A DNA stretch of 64,000 nt from Wenjunlia tyrosinilytica (GTDB taxonomy: Bacteria > Actinomycetota > Actinomycetes > Streptomycetales > Streptomycetaceae): NCBI RefSeq assembly GCF_014646055.1, contig NZ_BMMS01000003.1:293980-357979 (forward strand). The letters are read 5' to 3'. The stretch's first letter is position 1. The number at the start of each line of letters is the position of its first letter. Of the stretch, positions 53,693-63,627 are shown piece after piece. The position numbers were made by a program, and so were the translations under genes. The notes below the pieces were generated by a model that did no database searches, had not been told where the DNA came from, and saw only the letters and a list, made by a program, of their open reading frames with translations.

Positions 53693-55192
53693 GTGGCAGG
53701 GGTTCAGGGGGCACGGCCGGTCAGCCGGGACGCGGTGGTCGTGGTGCCCGGCATCATGGGCAGCGAACTGGTCGAGGTGGAATCGGGGCGGCCGCTGTGG
53801 GGGCTGCGGGATCCCCGGTGGTACGCGCAGGCGTGGACGACCGGGCGCAGCCTCGAGGCGCTGCGGCTGACGCCGGACGAGCGGGAGGGGCGGATCGGGC
53901 GGGTCAAGGCCGTGGGGCTTCTTCGGGCCCCCGCGTTCGCTCCCGTCCTACGTGGCTTCGAGCCCTACACCCCCCTGGTGACGGCCGTGCGCCAGGCGGT
54001 GGCCGGGCCCGGCGCGGTACTGGAGTTCGCCTACGACTGGCGTCTGCCCGTCGCCCTGAACGCCCGCCTGCTGGCCGACGCGGCGCAGGCGCATCTGGAG
54101 CGGTGGAGGGCCGCGGATCCCGCCAACGGCGGTGCCCGGCTGGTGATCGTGGCGCACTCGATGGGCGGTCTGCTCGCCCGGCACTTCACGGCGGTGCTCG
54201 CAGGCTCCGAACTGGTGCGGGAGACCGTGACCTTGGGGACCCCGTTCTACGGTTCGGTCAAGGCCGCCGTGCTCCTCAGCTCGGGGAAGGGTTCACCGCT
54301 GCCGCTGCCCCACCGCAGGCTGCGGGAGCTGGCCGCCACCCTGCCGGGGCTGCACGATCTGCTGCCCGGCTACCGCTGTGTGGACGAGGGGACGACCGCG
54401 CGGCGTCTGACCGAGGCCGATGTCGCGGCGCTCGGCGGCGACGCGGAGCTGGCCCGTGAGTCGTTCGCCTGGCGGGAGGAGCTGCTGGCGGCCGAGGAGG
54501 GTCCGCCCCTGGCACTGGTGGGGGACCTCCAGCACACCATGCAGTCGCTCACGCTCGCCGACGGAGTCGCGCGGGCCCATGGTTACACCTGCCATCTCAA
54601 TGACGGGGGTGTGCTGGAACGGCTCGATCTGAGCGGTGACGAGACCGTGTACAGCGAGTCCGCCGCCCTGCCGGACTCGAACCCGGTCCATCTGCCGCAG
54701 ACGCACAGCGGCTTGTGCCGGTCCGACGATGTGATGACGATCCTGCGAGCGGTGCTGGTGCGCCGGAGGAAGGGGCCCTCGCTGGCGGCCGAGGAAGGGG
54801 TGGGACTGCGGCTGCCCGATGTCGTTCGGCCCGCCGAGCCGTTGAGTGTCGTCGTGGACCACCGGGACAGCCCGGTCGGCGTGCGGTGCAGGGTCGTCGA
54901 CGCCACGACCGGCCGGACCGTGGCACGGCCCCCACTGGTCGTCCGTGACGGCATTGTGCGTGCCTCGGTGGCCCTGCCGTCGCCCGGGCTGTACCGGGTG
55001 GAGGTCAAGGGCCGCGGGCTCTCCGAGGTCAGCCAACTCGTCATGGCCGCGCCCCTGGACCCCCACGTGTCCTCGGACCCCCATGTGTCCTCGGACCCCG
55101 GCGCGTCCTGGGACCCCCGCGCGTCCTCGGACCCCCGCGCGTCCCTGGGCCTCCGCGCGTCCCTGGACGGCGACGACTCCCTCGACGGATAG
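53693..55192 (+). CDS. Lecithin:cholesterol acyltransferase-like alpha/beta hydrolase
   Basis: 499 residues from GTG 53693, eight bases after GAGGGGG. No signal peptide, so cytosolic. VVVVPGIMGSELVE is the LCAT-type oxyanion region, LEFAYDWRLPV follows, LVIVAHSMGGLLARHF carries the nucleophilic Ser, and LPQTHSGLC is a candidate catalytic His. The last 45 residues are a DPxxSS repeat. The expected activity is phospholipase or acyltransferase on membrane lipids. It ends 4 bases before the caspase-WD40 gene, so the two are coupled and the hydrolase may be its effector. Confidence 0.88.
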   Translation: MAGVQGARPVSRDAVVVVPGIMGSELVEVESGRPLWGLRDPRWYAQAWTTGRSLEALRLTPDEREGRIGRVKAVGLLRAPAFAPVLRGFEPYTPLVTAVRQAVAGPGAVLEFAYDWRLPVALNARLLADAAQAHLERWRAADPANGGARLVIVAHSMGGLLARHFTAVLAGSELVRETVTLGTPFYGSVKAAVLLSSGKGSPLPLPHRRLRELAATLPGLHDLLPGYRCVDEGTTARRLTEADVAALGGDAELARESFAWREELLAAEEGPPLALVGDLQHTMQSLTLADGVARAHGYTCHLNDGGVLERLDLSGDETVYSESAALPDSNPVHLPQTHSGLCRSDDVMTILRAVLVRRRKGPSLAAEEGVGLRLPDVVRPAEPLSVVVDHRDSPVGVRCRVVDATTGRTVARPPLVVRDGIVRASVALPSPGLYRVEVKGRGLSEVSQLVMAAPLDPHVSSDPHVSSDPGASWDPRASSDPRASLGLRASLDGDDSLDG

Positions 55193-55196
55193 GACC

Positions 55197-58100
55197 ATGG
55201 AGAGCGCGGACGGCTTCGCGTTGGTGTGCCTCCCGATCGACACGTACCGGGACGCGGGATACCCGGGCGTCCCGGCCGGCGAGGAGGCCGCGGGGATCGG
55301 TGAGTTGCTGGCACCGCTCGGTGCCCGGACGGACCAGTGGCGGGCCGCCGAGCACGAGCGGACGCTCGGCGCGGTGATCGCCCGCCTCGACGCCTGGTCG
55401 AGGCGGGCCGACGACGGCCCCTCGATGCTGTACTGGGTGGGGCACGGCGAGTCCACGGGGCAGGACGCGTGGCTCGCCGCGCACGACAGCACCCCGGACA
55501 GGGCGGTCACCGGCGTGCGTCCGCAGACCTTCGCCGACGCGATCGCCGACGAATGGCTCGAACGGGAGGCGGCCGGACCGGCCGCGTGGGCCGCCGTGGT
55601 GGTCGAGGCATGTGGGGCCGAGCGTTTCGTACAACTGGTCCTCAACCGCCTCACCGAGGAGGGCAACCTGCCCCAGCGTCTGGTCCTGGTGGGCTCCGGG
55701 GGCATGGGGGCCGGTGAACTCGGTGCCTTCCGCGCGCGTCTGCGGGAGGTGCTCGCGTCGTTCCCCAACAACGACGAGTCCATACCCGTGCACGAACTCT
55801 TCGGGCGCCTCGAGAGCGCGACCCTGCGCGTCCACGCCCTGCACATCCGCGACGTCCCACCGCTGCCGAATCCTCACCGCCTCCTGCCGGCGGCCGTCAC
55901 GGCGCCCGTCGACACCCACGAAGAGCTCCAGGAGCTGCTGCGGCACCTGCCGCAGGACGAGCGCGGCCACTTCGTCCCGAAGGCGCAGGGCGCCGAGCAC
56001 GGTGAGCTGTCGTGGTACTTCGAGGGCCGTGTGCGTGAACGGGCGGCCATCGCCGCGTGGTTGAGACGGGCGGGCTCGGGCATGCTGGTCGTCTGCGGCC
56101 CGGCCGGCGCCGGCAAGTCCGCGTTGCTGGGCAATGTGCTCATCCACACCAATGACCGGTTGCGGGAACTCCTCGTCGACCAGGGGCGTCTGACCCCGCT
56201 GCCCGAGGACGATCGACCGCCGTCCGGGGCTTTCGACGCCGTCCTGCATCTGGCCGGGGCGACGGTGGGGTCGCTGGTGGAGCGCCTGGCCGAGGCGATC
56301 GAGGCCAGTGAGTTGAGTGAGGGGCGTGAGTTGGGTGATGCCGACAGCCCGGACGGAGAAGCCGCCGACGGCCCGGGCGGGCCGTACAGGGACGCCCACG
56401 CCGGTGCCGACACCCCGGCCGACACCCCTGACGCGGTTCCGGACACCGAAACACCGCCCGGCCTCGACCGGATCCTCTCCCGGCTCGCGTCCCGCAGCCG
56501 CCCGTTCACGATCCTCGCCGACGCCCTCGACGAGGCCCAGGAACCCGGTGCCGTGGCCGCCGGAGTGCTGGGGCCGCTCTCCCGCCGGGGCGGGGTGCGC
56601 GTCCTCGTCGGCACCCGCCCCCGGGCGCAGGGCAGCGGACAGGACCTGCTCACAGCGCTCGGGGGCGGTCGCGACGCCGGTCCTGAACTGCTCCGCCTCT
56701 CCAACGATCCCGAGGCGGTGGCCGCCTTTGTCAGTCGTCGCCTGCGGCAGGCCGAACGGGAGGACAGGATCAAGCTCCCCTCCGGCGTCCTGGAGCGCGT
56801 GACCACGGCGATCCGTGGCCACGACCGGGAGTTCCTCTTCGCCCGACTCGCCGTCCACGAGATCCTCGCCCGCCCCGGTCTGCTCACCGAACCGGGACTC
56901 ACCGCCCTGACGCGCCTGCTGACACGTGATCACCGCGGCCTGTTCGCCCTCGCCGTGGCGCGGCTCGACGAGGAGTTCCCGTGGAGCGTCCCCCTCCTGC
57001 GGGCGCTGTCCCTGGCGCTCGGCCGCGGGCTGCCGCGCGCCGAACGGATCTGGGGCCGGATCGCCGAGGCGGTCGCCGACGGGAAGCTCGGCGCTCCCAC
57101 GGAGGAGGACGTCGACCGGCTGCTGCGGATCGCCTCGCCCTACGTCCTGCTGGACACCGAGGACGGCCGCAGCGTCTACCGCCTGGCCCACCGCACGTTC
57201 CAGGAGCACTTCGAGACGGGCGAGGCGGCCCGGACCGGCAGGACCGACAGGACCAACAGGACCGACAAGGCAGACAGGACCGACAAGGCAGGCGGGACGG
57301 GCGGGACCGACGGGGTCGACAAGGCAGACGGGGCCGACGGCCACACAAGGGCCGCTCGGGCCCTGCTCGCCGCCGCCCGTGAAGCCCTGCCCGCTCCCCC
57401 CGACCCGTACATCGTCCGCCATCTGTCCGGGCATGTGGCCCGCGCCGGCGTATGGGGCGAACTCGCTGCGCTGCCCAGGGTTCTGGACCGCCTCGACCCC
57501 GGCGCGGTGGCCGCCGACGCCGTGCGCGGCGCCTTCGGGCGCGCTGTCCTTCCGCCCGAGATCGCGGCCGTGATGTCCGCCCACCAACGGCTTCAGGCAC
57601 TCACGCCGAGGGAGCGTGCGGCCCAGCGCGAGGTCACGATGACCCGGCACACCCCGGCCGAGGCCCTGGCGCGGGCGCTGCGCAGCCCCGACCGCGAGCC
57701 CGTGGTCGCCTGGGCCTCGACGTCGGCGTTCCCCGCGCACTTGAGCATGCGGGGTCACGACGGCGTCGTTCAGGCACTGGCGCGGCTGGCTCCCGACGAC
57801 GGGCGGATCCTGCTCGCCTCCGCCGGAAGCGACGGAAGCGTCCGGCTGTGGGACCCGCCGGCCGCGCGCCCCGTCGGTGAGCCCCTGCGTGGGCACCGCG
57901 GCGGGGTGCTGGCCCTGACCAGTGTGCGCACGGGGGACGGGCGGGTGCTGCTGGCCTCGGGCGGATCGGACACCACCGTGCGGCTGTGGGACCCGGTCTC
58001 GGGCACCGCGGTCGGCGAACCGCTGGACGGCCATCGCGGCGGTGTCCGCGCGCTGGCGCGCATCGCGCTGCCGGACGGCGGGACGCTGCTGGCCTCGGGC

Positions 58101-59630
58101 AGCGGGGACGGCACGATCCGACTGTGGGATCCCGGGTCCGGGCAGCCGCTCGAGCGCCCCGCCCTCGTCCACGGCGGGCCCGTGCGTGCTCTCGTGCGCG
58201 TTCCGTCGGAGCCCGGTCGGGTCCTGCTCGCCTCGGGAGGCGAGGACGGAACCGTGCGGTTCTGGGACGTGCTGAACGGTCGCCCCGCGGCCGAGACCGG
58301 GCGGGGCCATATCGGCGCCGTGCTGGCTCTCGCGCCGCTGGTGACCGAGGACGGACGGGTCGTCCTCGCGTCGGGCGGGGACGACGGCACGATGCGGCTG
58401 TGGTCGCCGGGCACGGGTCGGCCGAGCCGTCGGCGGCTGCGTCCTGGGCACGGTGTCGTGCACGCCCTGGCCGGGGTCCGGCTCCCGGACGGCCGGACCG
58501 CGGCGGCGTCGGGGGGCGCGGACGGGACGATCCGTATCGGCTCGGTGGAGTTCGGCGGCCGGGTCGGCACGCTCGGCCACGGCCGCGCGGGGGCGGTGCA
58601 CGCGCTGGAGGAGCTTCGGCTGGACGACGGACGGGTGTTCCTGGCCTCCGGGCACGAGGACGGCGGCGTACGGCTGTGGAATCCCTCCGACGCGCGGCCC
58701 GCGAGCAGGCGCCGCACCGGCTCCCGGGCGCTGGCGGGGCTCGAACTGCCCCACGGACGCCATGCGGTGGCCATCGGGTACGGCGACGGCACGGCCCGGC
58801 TGGCCGACGCCAGGACGGGAGCCCGCCTGCACAAGGCGTGGGGCGCCCGGGACGGCTCGGCCCTGTCGCTGGCGTCCGTCCGGCTGGCCGACGGCCGCCA
58901 CGCCCTCGCGACCGGGCACCGGGACGGCTGCGTGAGGATGTGGGATCCGGCCACCGGTGAGCGGTGCGGACCCACGCTGCCCGGGTGCGGTGCCGCCGTC
59001 CGGGTCCTGGCCGAGCTGCGGCTTACGGAGGCGGACACCCTTCTGGCCGCCGGGTGCGACGACGGCTCGGTGCACCTGTGGGACACCGCCTCCGGTCGGA
59101 CGAGGGGCGCACCGCGCACCGCGCACCGCGGGTGGGTGCGGGCGCTGTGCGGGGTCGAGGCGCGCGGCGGCTCCATGCTGCTCTCCGGCGGTGACGACGG
59201 TGCGGTGCGCCGCTGGAACCCGGCGACCGGCGGGGCTGTCGGACCGGCCACACACTGCTACCGGGGAGCCGTCAGGGCCCTGGTCCCCGTCCCGTTCCCC
59301 GGAGGGCGCACGGTCCTGGCCTCGACGGACGGGCACGGCATCGGGCTGCTCGACCCGTTGACGGGCCTGCGGGTGGGCTGGATCGGGGCGGGCCGCGTCG
59401 AGCTGCTGCGCACCCTGGCCCTCGTCCCCGTCCCGGGTGGGCGGGCCCTGCTGGCGTCCGGTGGGGAGCACGGCAGCCTGCGGCTGTGGGACCCGGTCGA
59501 GGCGGCCACGGTGACGCGGCTGTTCATGTCGGAACCCGTGCACGCGATGGCCGCGGCGGGCAACCGCCTGGTCGTGGCCCATGAATCGGGGGTGGTGGCC
59601 ATCGGTGTCACCGAACTCCTGGGCCTGTGA
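55197..59630 (+). CDS. Caspase-like / STAND NTPase / WD40 repeat protein
   Basis: 1477 residues from ATG 55197. Residues 1-225 look like a caspase-type (clan CD) domain with His83 in LYWVGHGES and Cys139 in VVVEACGAE. The NTPase has Walker A GPAGAGKS (301-308), Walker [11 protein letters not shown] (Asp445-Glu446) and GTRPR (472-476), ending with HRTFQEHF (665-672). A Thr/Asp/Lys repeat linker (about 678-715) follows. From about 850 there are 13 clear WD40 blades of about 46 residues ([13 protein letters not shown] type) and a closing strand, suggesting two seven-blade propellers. The WD40 part would sense a ligand, the NTPase would switch, and the protease would act. Confidence 0.88.
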   Translation: MESADGFALVCLPIDTYRDAGYPGVPAGEEAAGIGELLAPLGARTDQWRAAEHERTLGAVIARLDAWSRRADDGPSMLYWVGHGESTGQDAWLAAHDSTPDRAVTGVRPQTFADAIADEWLEREAAGPAAWAAVVVEACGAERFVQLVLNRLTEEGNLPQRLVLVGSGGMGAGELGAFRARLREVLASFPNNDESIPVHELFGRLESATLRVHALHIRDVPPLPNPHRLLPAAVTAPVDTHEELQELLRHLPQDERGHFVPKAQGAEHGELSWYFEGRVRERAAIAAWLRRAGSGMLVVCGPAGAGKSALLGNVLIHTNDRLRELLVDQGRLTPLPEDDRPPSGAFDAVLHLAGATVGSLVERLAEAIEASELSEGRELGDADSPDGEAADGPGGPYRDAHAGADTPADTPDAVPDTETPPGLDRILSRLASRSRPFTILADALDEAQEPGAVAAGVLGPLSRRGGVRVLVGTRPRAQGSGQDLLTALGGGRDAGPELLRLSNDPEAVAAFVSRRLRQAEREDRIKLPSGVLERVTTAIRGHDREFLFARLAVHEILARPGLLTEPGLTALTRLLTRDHRGLFALAVARLDEEFPWSVPLLRALSLALGRGLPRAERIWGRIAEAVADGKLGAPTEEDVDRLLRIASPYVLLDTEDGRSVYRLAHRTFQEHFETGEAARTGRTDRTNRTDKADRTDKAGGTGGTDGVDKADGADGHTRAARALLAAAREALPAPPDPYIVRHLSGHVARAGVWGELAALPRVLDRLDPGAVAADAVRGAFGRAVLPPEIAAVMSAHQRLQALTPRERAAQREVTMTRHTPAEALARALRSPDREPVVAWASTSAFPAHLSMRGHDGVVQALARLAPDDGRILLASAGSDGSVRLWDPPAARPVGEPLRGHRGGVLALTSVRTGDGRVLLASGGSDTTVRLWDPVSGTAVGEPLDGHRGGVRALARIALPDGGTLLASGSGDGTIRLWDPGSGQPLERPALVHGGPVRALVRVPSEPGRVLLASGGEDGTVRFWDVLNGRPAAETGRGHIGAVLALAPLVTEDGRVVLASGGDDGTMRLWSPGTGRPSRRRLRPGHGVVHALAGVRLPDGRTAAASGGADGTIRIGSVEFGGRVGTLGHGRAGAVHALEELRLDDGRVFLASGHEDGGVRLWNPSDARPASRRRTGSRALAGLELPHGRHAVAIGYGDGTARLADARTGARLHKAWGARDGSALSLASVRLADGRHALATGHRDGCVRMWDPATGERCGPTLPGCGAAVRVLAELRLTEADTLLAAGCDDGSVHLWDTASGRTRGAPRTAHRGWVRALCGVEARGGSMLLSGGDDGAVRRWNPATGGAVGPATHCYRGAVRALVPVPFPGGRTVLASTDGHGIGLLDPLTGLRVGWIGAGRVELLRTLALVPVPGGRALLASGGEHGSLRLWDPVEAATVTRLFMSEPVHAMAAAGNRLVVAHESGVVAIGVTELLGL
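57229..57345. repeat. Short tandem repeats encoding a Thr/Asp linker
   Basis: Units of AGGACCGAC and GACAAGGCAGAC recur in frame and encode [21 protein letters not shown] sequence between the NTPase and WD40 parts. Confidence 0.7.
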
Positions 59631-59711
59631 CGGGCCTGCCACGCGGACGAAGAGGGAAGCCACACAGGAAGGCCCCCGCGCGGTTCGGGGCGAGCACACC
59701 GGGGGGAACGC

Positions 59712-62700
59712 ATGTCCGCGGAACGATTCGACCGCCTGGCCGAGGTAGTTGTCGTCTCGGCGATCACCATCGCCGAGCCGCAGTGCCGTGAGCATGTGCG
59801 CACGCCGGCCGACACAGCGGCGGTTCTGCTCGGCGAACAGGGCGACCGGCGTCTGCGCCGGGAGCTGACGCTCGGCGTCGAGACCGCCTGCCTCCAACTG
59901 GCCCGCTGCCTCGAGGCCTTCGACGCGGTGGGGCCCAGGCGGATGGCCGAGGGCGGGAAGGACGCCGCGGTCGACGCCGTCCACGCCGGTGTCGCCGAGC
60001 TGGCGCTGACCCCGGCGGAACTGGTGGACCTGCGCATGCGGGGCGAGAACGTCGCCACCCGCCTGCGTCCGCGCACCGTCCAGCGCTGGCGTGACGCGGA
60101 ACTGGACGCCCAGGCGCAGGAGTACGGCCAGCTTTTCCTGCACCAGGCGGCGGAGTACACGGTCTCGATGGCGACCCGGCTGGCGTCGGCGCTGCAGAAC
60201 CGGGCGCAGCGGCAGCCACGCGCCGTCGCAGACGCGGTCCTCGAGTGCCTCCGCGACAGCATCGACACGTTCATGGTCCCCCGGCAGCGCGCCGAGGTGT
60301 CGGCGGAGGTCAGCCTCTTCGAGGCAAGGTATCTGACCGACATCCTGCAGACCCACGGCTATATGGAGCTGTTCGGCATCGATGTGCCGGAGAGCTTTCG
60401 CCGCCAGCCGGTCGACATCGGCTACATCAGCCTGCTCTCCTCCGTCCCCGACCGCCGGACGTCGGGCAGGGACGCGCTGATGCGGGTCGACGCGGCCGTG
60501 GCCGAAGCCTCCAAGCCCATGAGGGACACCCGGAACCGGATTCCGGGCCTGCGCCCGGTCTCCGGGGACGAGGACGAGGGCCCGGAGCAGGTGCGCATCC
60601 TCATCACGGGGGCACCGGGGTCGGGGAAGACGACCGTCACCCAGTGGCTGGCGGTACGCGCCGCGAGGCGCGACTTCCCCCAGACGCTGGAGGCCTTCCA
60701 GGGCCTCGTACCGTTCGTGGTGCAGTTGCGCCACCTCTTCGTCGGGTCGAGGCAGGCACAGCCCTCCGTGACGGATCTGGCGAGGATCGGCTCGCACCGT
60801 GTGGGCAATGTGCCGGACGACTGGATCGAGGCGCAGTTGCGCGGCGGCAACGCGCTGCTGGTCTTCGACGGCCTCGACGAGTTGGTCCCCCTCCCCCACC
60901 GCCGGGACGCCCAGACGTGGATCGCCTCCTTGATGGCGCGGTACCCGGAGGCCAAGTTCATCGTGACCTCGCGTCCGGAGGCGCTGGACACACGCTGGTT
61001 CTCCGAGCGGAGCTTCCGCCGGCTCACGCTCCAGCCGATGCGGGACGCCGATGTCCGCCGATGCGTGCGGCACTGGTTCAGCTACCTGCTGAAGACCAGT
61101 CCGTCCAACGCGAAGCGGGTCTACAAGGGGCGGCGTGAACGGCTGCTCGGCCACATCGCGGAGCGGCGGTCGGTGAGCGACCTGGCCGAGACACCGCTGC
61201 TGTGCGCGATGCTCTGCGCCTTCTACGCCTCGAACCTGTCCGACGACGTCCCCAAGAGCAGGGCGAACCTGTACGGGAAGGTCGTCAAGGCCCTCCTGGA
61301 CGCCCGCGACAGGCAGCGCGGAGTGCCGGGTGCGGGCCATCGCATCGAGCAGACGGACAAGGAGTACATCGTCCAGGCCATCGCCCGCCACATGGCCGAC
61401 AACGCCGTCTCCAGCCTGCGGATCCAGCCCCTGGCCGTCCTCGACGAGCGGTACGCGACCACGTGGAGCGAGCTTCAGTCGTTCGAGGCCAACCGGGGGG
61501 CCACGGTCCGCGAGATCCTCACCCACCTGATGGACACCTTCGCCAGCCCCCGCCTGGGCCTGGACGACGCCCTGGAGTACGTCGTCGAGCGCAGCGCGGT
61601 CCTGCAGCGGGTGGGCCCGAACGAGGTGCAGTTCGCCCACCGCACCTTCCAGGAGTACCTGGCCGCGTGCGACTACGTCGACCGCGGGGAGGCCCCTCGG
61701 CTGGTGGAGTACATCAGGTACGACGACGCCCAGTGGCAGCGGATCCTGGTCTTCGCGGCCGCCAAGTCGTCGCGCCGGGACGCCAGTGTGCTGGTGCGCG
61801 ACCTGGTCGCCGAGGCCACCGCCGCATCGTCCGGCCGCCGCCGCGACCTCCTGCTGCTGATCGCGGAGTGCGTGAGCGCGACGAGCGTCGAGCCCGGGGT
61901 CGCGCGGTCCGTGCGCACGCTCCTGACCGAGATCCTTCCGCCCCGCTCACGCGAGGAGGCCAGGATGCTCGCCGGTGTGGGCGACCACATCCTCAACTGG
62001 CTGGCCGGGCACACCGGTGACCCCGCCACGATCGAGGCCTGCGTCTTCGCGGCCGGCTGCATCGGCGGCCCGGAGGCCATGGCCCTGATCGCCGACTACG
62101 CGGCCGAACTCGGCCGCGCCGGCCGGCTGCCCGCGTGGGCGAGGGAGTTGTTCTGCGAGATGTGGGACCGGTTCGACGCCGTGGAGTACGCCCAGCGGGT
62201 GCTCGGCGAGATCGACTTCGGCGCCGAGACGCTGCGCGTCGACACCGCGCACAAGGTCCCCGCGGTCGGCGCGCTGAAGCATGTCCGCCGGCTGTCGGTC
62301 GGCATCGAGAAGGGAACGTGCGAGGCGGACCCGCGGACCTGGGCGGGCCTGAGCGCCGTCGAGGTGCTCGACTGCACCGGCTTCCGGTATCTCGAGCGGC
62401 TGGACGGTCTGGAGCACCTGACCACGCTCCGCCAACTGGGCCTGCGCGTGGGGCCGCTCGTGCGGGACTACGGCCCGCTGGGCCGGCTGTCCGGCCTGGA
62501 ACGGCTCCATCTGGTCAACTGCCGCCATTTGGAGGACCTGGGCTTCCTCGCCGGACTGCCGAATCTCTCGGTGCTCTGCCTGGAGGGCTGTTCACGCGTC
62601 ACGGACTGGTCGCCGCTTCGCGGCCTCACCGGGTTGCGCACCCTGCGGATCAGCGGCGGAACGATGAAGGACCTGGACTTCTGCCGTCCTCTCACCGAGC

Positions 62701-63314
62701 TGCGGAGCCTGCGTGCCGAGCCCGACGACGGTCTGGGCGACACCTCGGGGGTCGAGGACTGCCGGGATCTGTGGCGGCTGCATCTGCGGCTGGGCAAGGC
62801 CCCGCGGCCCCCGGTGGTGCTGCCCGACCCGGAGGCCGGGTGGCTGCGCGACGTCTGCCTGTCGGGGTCGGTCGGCGCGGCGGACCTGGAGGCGGTCGCC
62901 CGCCATGAGCGGCTGCTCCGTCTGCGCGTGGAGAACCCGGTCGACCTTGACTCGCTGGGGCCCCTGACACCGCTGAAGCGACTGGAGACCCTGGAGGTCG
63001 TCGACGCCCGGCAGTTGCGGGACTGCGCCGGGCTGGAGAACTGGCCGGAGCTGAAGTCCCTGGATCTGAGCGGATCGAGCATCGACAACATGGATCCGGC
63101 GGCGGGTCTGACCCGGCTGGAGAAGGTCGGCCTCGCGCGATGCCCCTTCCTGACCGACCTCACGGCGCTGCTGTCCTTGCCGGTGCTGCGCCATGTCGAT
63201 CTCGAGGAGAACGTCGGATGGCTGCCCCTCGATGTCATCGAGGCGCTGCGCGACGTCAAGCGGGTGCGCGTGGAGTTCGACTCGTACCTCAATGTGGGGC
63301 ACGCCGGCGCGTGA
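59712..63314 (+). CDS. NACHT NTPase with C-terminal leucine-rich repeats (NLR-like)
   Basis: 1200 residues from ATG 59712, after GGGGGGAA. Residues 1-240 are alpha-helical with no recognised enzyme motif, like the N-terminal helical domains of bacterial NACHT proteins. The NACHT module has Walker A GAPGSGKT (300-307), Walker B LLVFDGLDEL (Asp386, Asp389-Glu390), sensor TSRPEAL (419-425), the winged-helix ETPLLCAMLCAFYASN and the HRTFQEYLAA motif (about 644-653). From about 856 to 1195 there are LRR units (LERLHLVNCRHLEDLGFLAG type). The order matches eukaryotic NLRs. It lies 81 bases after the caspase-WD40 gene. Confidence 0.92.
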   Translation: MSAERFDRLAEVVVVSAITIAEPQCREHVRTPADTAAVLLGEQGDRRLRRELTLGVETACLQLARCLEAFDAVGPRRMAEGGKDAAVDAVHAGVAELALTPAELVDLRMRGENVATRLRPRTVQRWRDAELDAQAQEYGQLFLHQAAEYTVSMATRLASALQNRAQRQPRAVADAVLECLRDSIDTFMVPRQRAEVSAEVSLFEARYLTDILQTHGYMELFGIDVPESFRRQPVDIGYISLLSSVPDRRTSGRDALMRVDAAVAEASKPMRDTRNRIPGLRPVSGDEDEGPEQVRILITGAPGSGKTTVTQWLAVRAARRDFPQTLEAFQGLVPFVVQLRHLFVGSRQAQPSVTDLARIGSHRVGNVPDDWIEAQLRGGNALLVFDGLDELVPLPHRRDAQTWIASLMARYPEAKFIVTSRPEALDTRWFSERSFRRLTLQPMRDADVRRCVRHWFSYLLKTSPSNAKRVYKGRRERLLGHIAERRSVSDLAETPLLCAMLCAFYASNLSDDVPKSRANLYGKVVKALLDARDRQRGVPGAGHRIEQTDKEYIVQAIARHMADNAVSSLRIQPLAVLDERYATTWSELQSFEANRGATVREILTHLMDTFASPRLGLDDALEYVVERSAVLQRVGPNEVQFAHRTFQEYLAACDYVDRGEAPRLVEYIRYDDAQWQRILVFAAAKSSRRDASVLVRDLVAEATAASSGRRRDLLLLIAECVSATSVEPGVARSVRTLLTEILPPRSREEARMLAGVGDHILNWLAGHTGDPATIEACVFAAGCIGGPEAMALIADYAAELGRAGRLPAWARELFCEMWDRFDAVEYAQRVLGEIDFGAETLRVDTAHKVPAVGALKHVRRLSVGIEKGTCEADPRTWAGLSAVEVLDCTGFRYLERLDGLEHLTTLRQLGLRVGPLVRDYGPLGRLSGLERLHLVNCRHLEDLGFLAGLPNLSVLCLEGCSRVTDWSPLRGLTGLRTLRISGGTMKDLDFCRPLTELRSLRAEPDDGLGDTSGVEDCRDLWRLHLRLGKAPRPPVVLPDPEAGWLRDVCLSGSVGAADLEAVARHERLLRLRVENPVDLDSLGPLTPLKRLETLEVVDARQLRDCAGLENWPELKSLDLSGSSIDNMDPAAGLTRLEKVGLARCPFLTDLTALLSLPVLRHVDLEENVGWLPLDVIEALRDVKRVRVEFDSYLNVGHAGA

Positions 63315-63627
63315 TCTTCTGGCGTCACGGGCACGCCGCGGGATTCGGCGCGCCCCGGTTGAGGCGCCACCAGGTGGGCCGTCGGGCGGTGCCGACGGCC
63401 CATCCCGGTTTTTCACGCACGGTAGGTGTCTGCATCACTTCTTGACCCGCCCTCTAGCCCTGTTCCCGAAGCTTCCAGCGGCTCGGCCGCCCAGCGAGGA
63501 GCACGTTCCCGTCCGCTTCGTCGGGCAGCCGCGACAGGCAGCCCGGGGGAGCACCGGCCATCGGTTCGACCAGTCCTCCCCCCGGCCCCACGCAACCCAC
63601 CGCGCAGGGCCTCGAGGAGGTCGAGAC
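63315..63627. other. Intergenic region between the NACHT gene and korA
   Basis: 313 bases. The first 100 hold the operon terminator; the rest must contain the korA promoter, which I cannot place with confidence. No direct repeat of the tRNA-Leu 3' end is found here. Confidence 0.6.
63375..63413 (+). terminator. Rho-independent terminator of the lipase/caspase-WD40/NACHT operon
   Basis: A perfect 11-bp stem TGGGCCGTCGG (63375-63385) with 63392-63402, and a 6-nt loop, are followed by TCCCGG and a run of five T (63409-63413). It begins 61 bases after the NACHT stop. Confidence 0.88.

Noticed and set aside
55041..61640. A 2199-codon open frame on the minus strand across three plus-strand genes
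   Set aside because: It is the antisense shadow of high-GC codon bias. The plus-strand genes have clear domains, ribosome sites and a terminator; the minus frame has none.
63315..63627. A second attachment site (copy of the tRNA-Leu 3' end) right of the conflict operon
   Set aside because: No match to the T-arm/acceptor sequence was found, and no integrase or excisionase gene is in the window.
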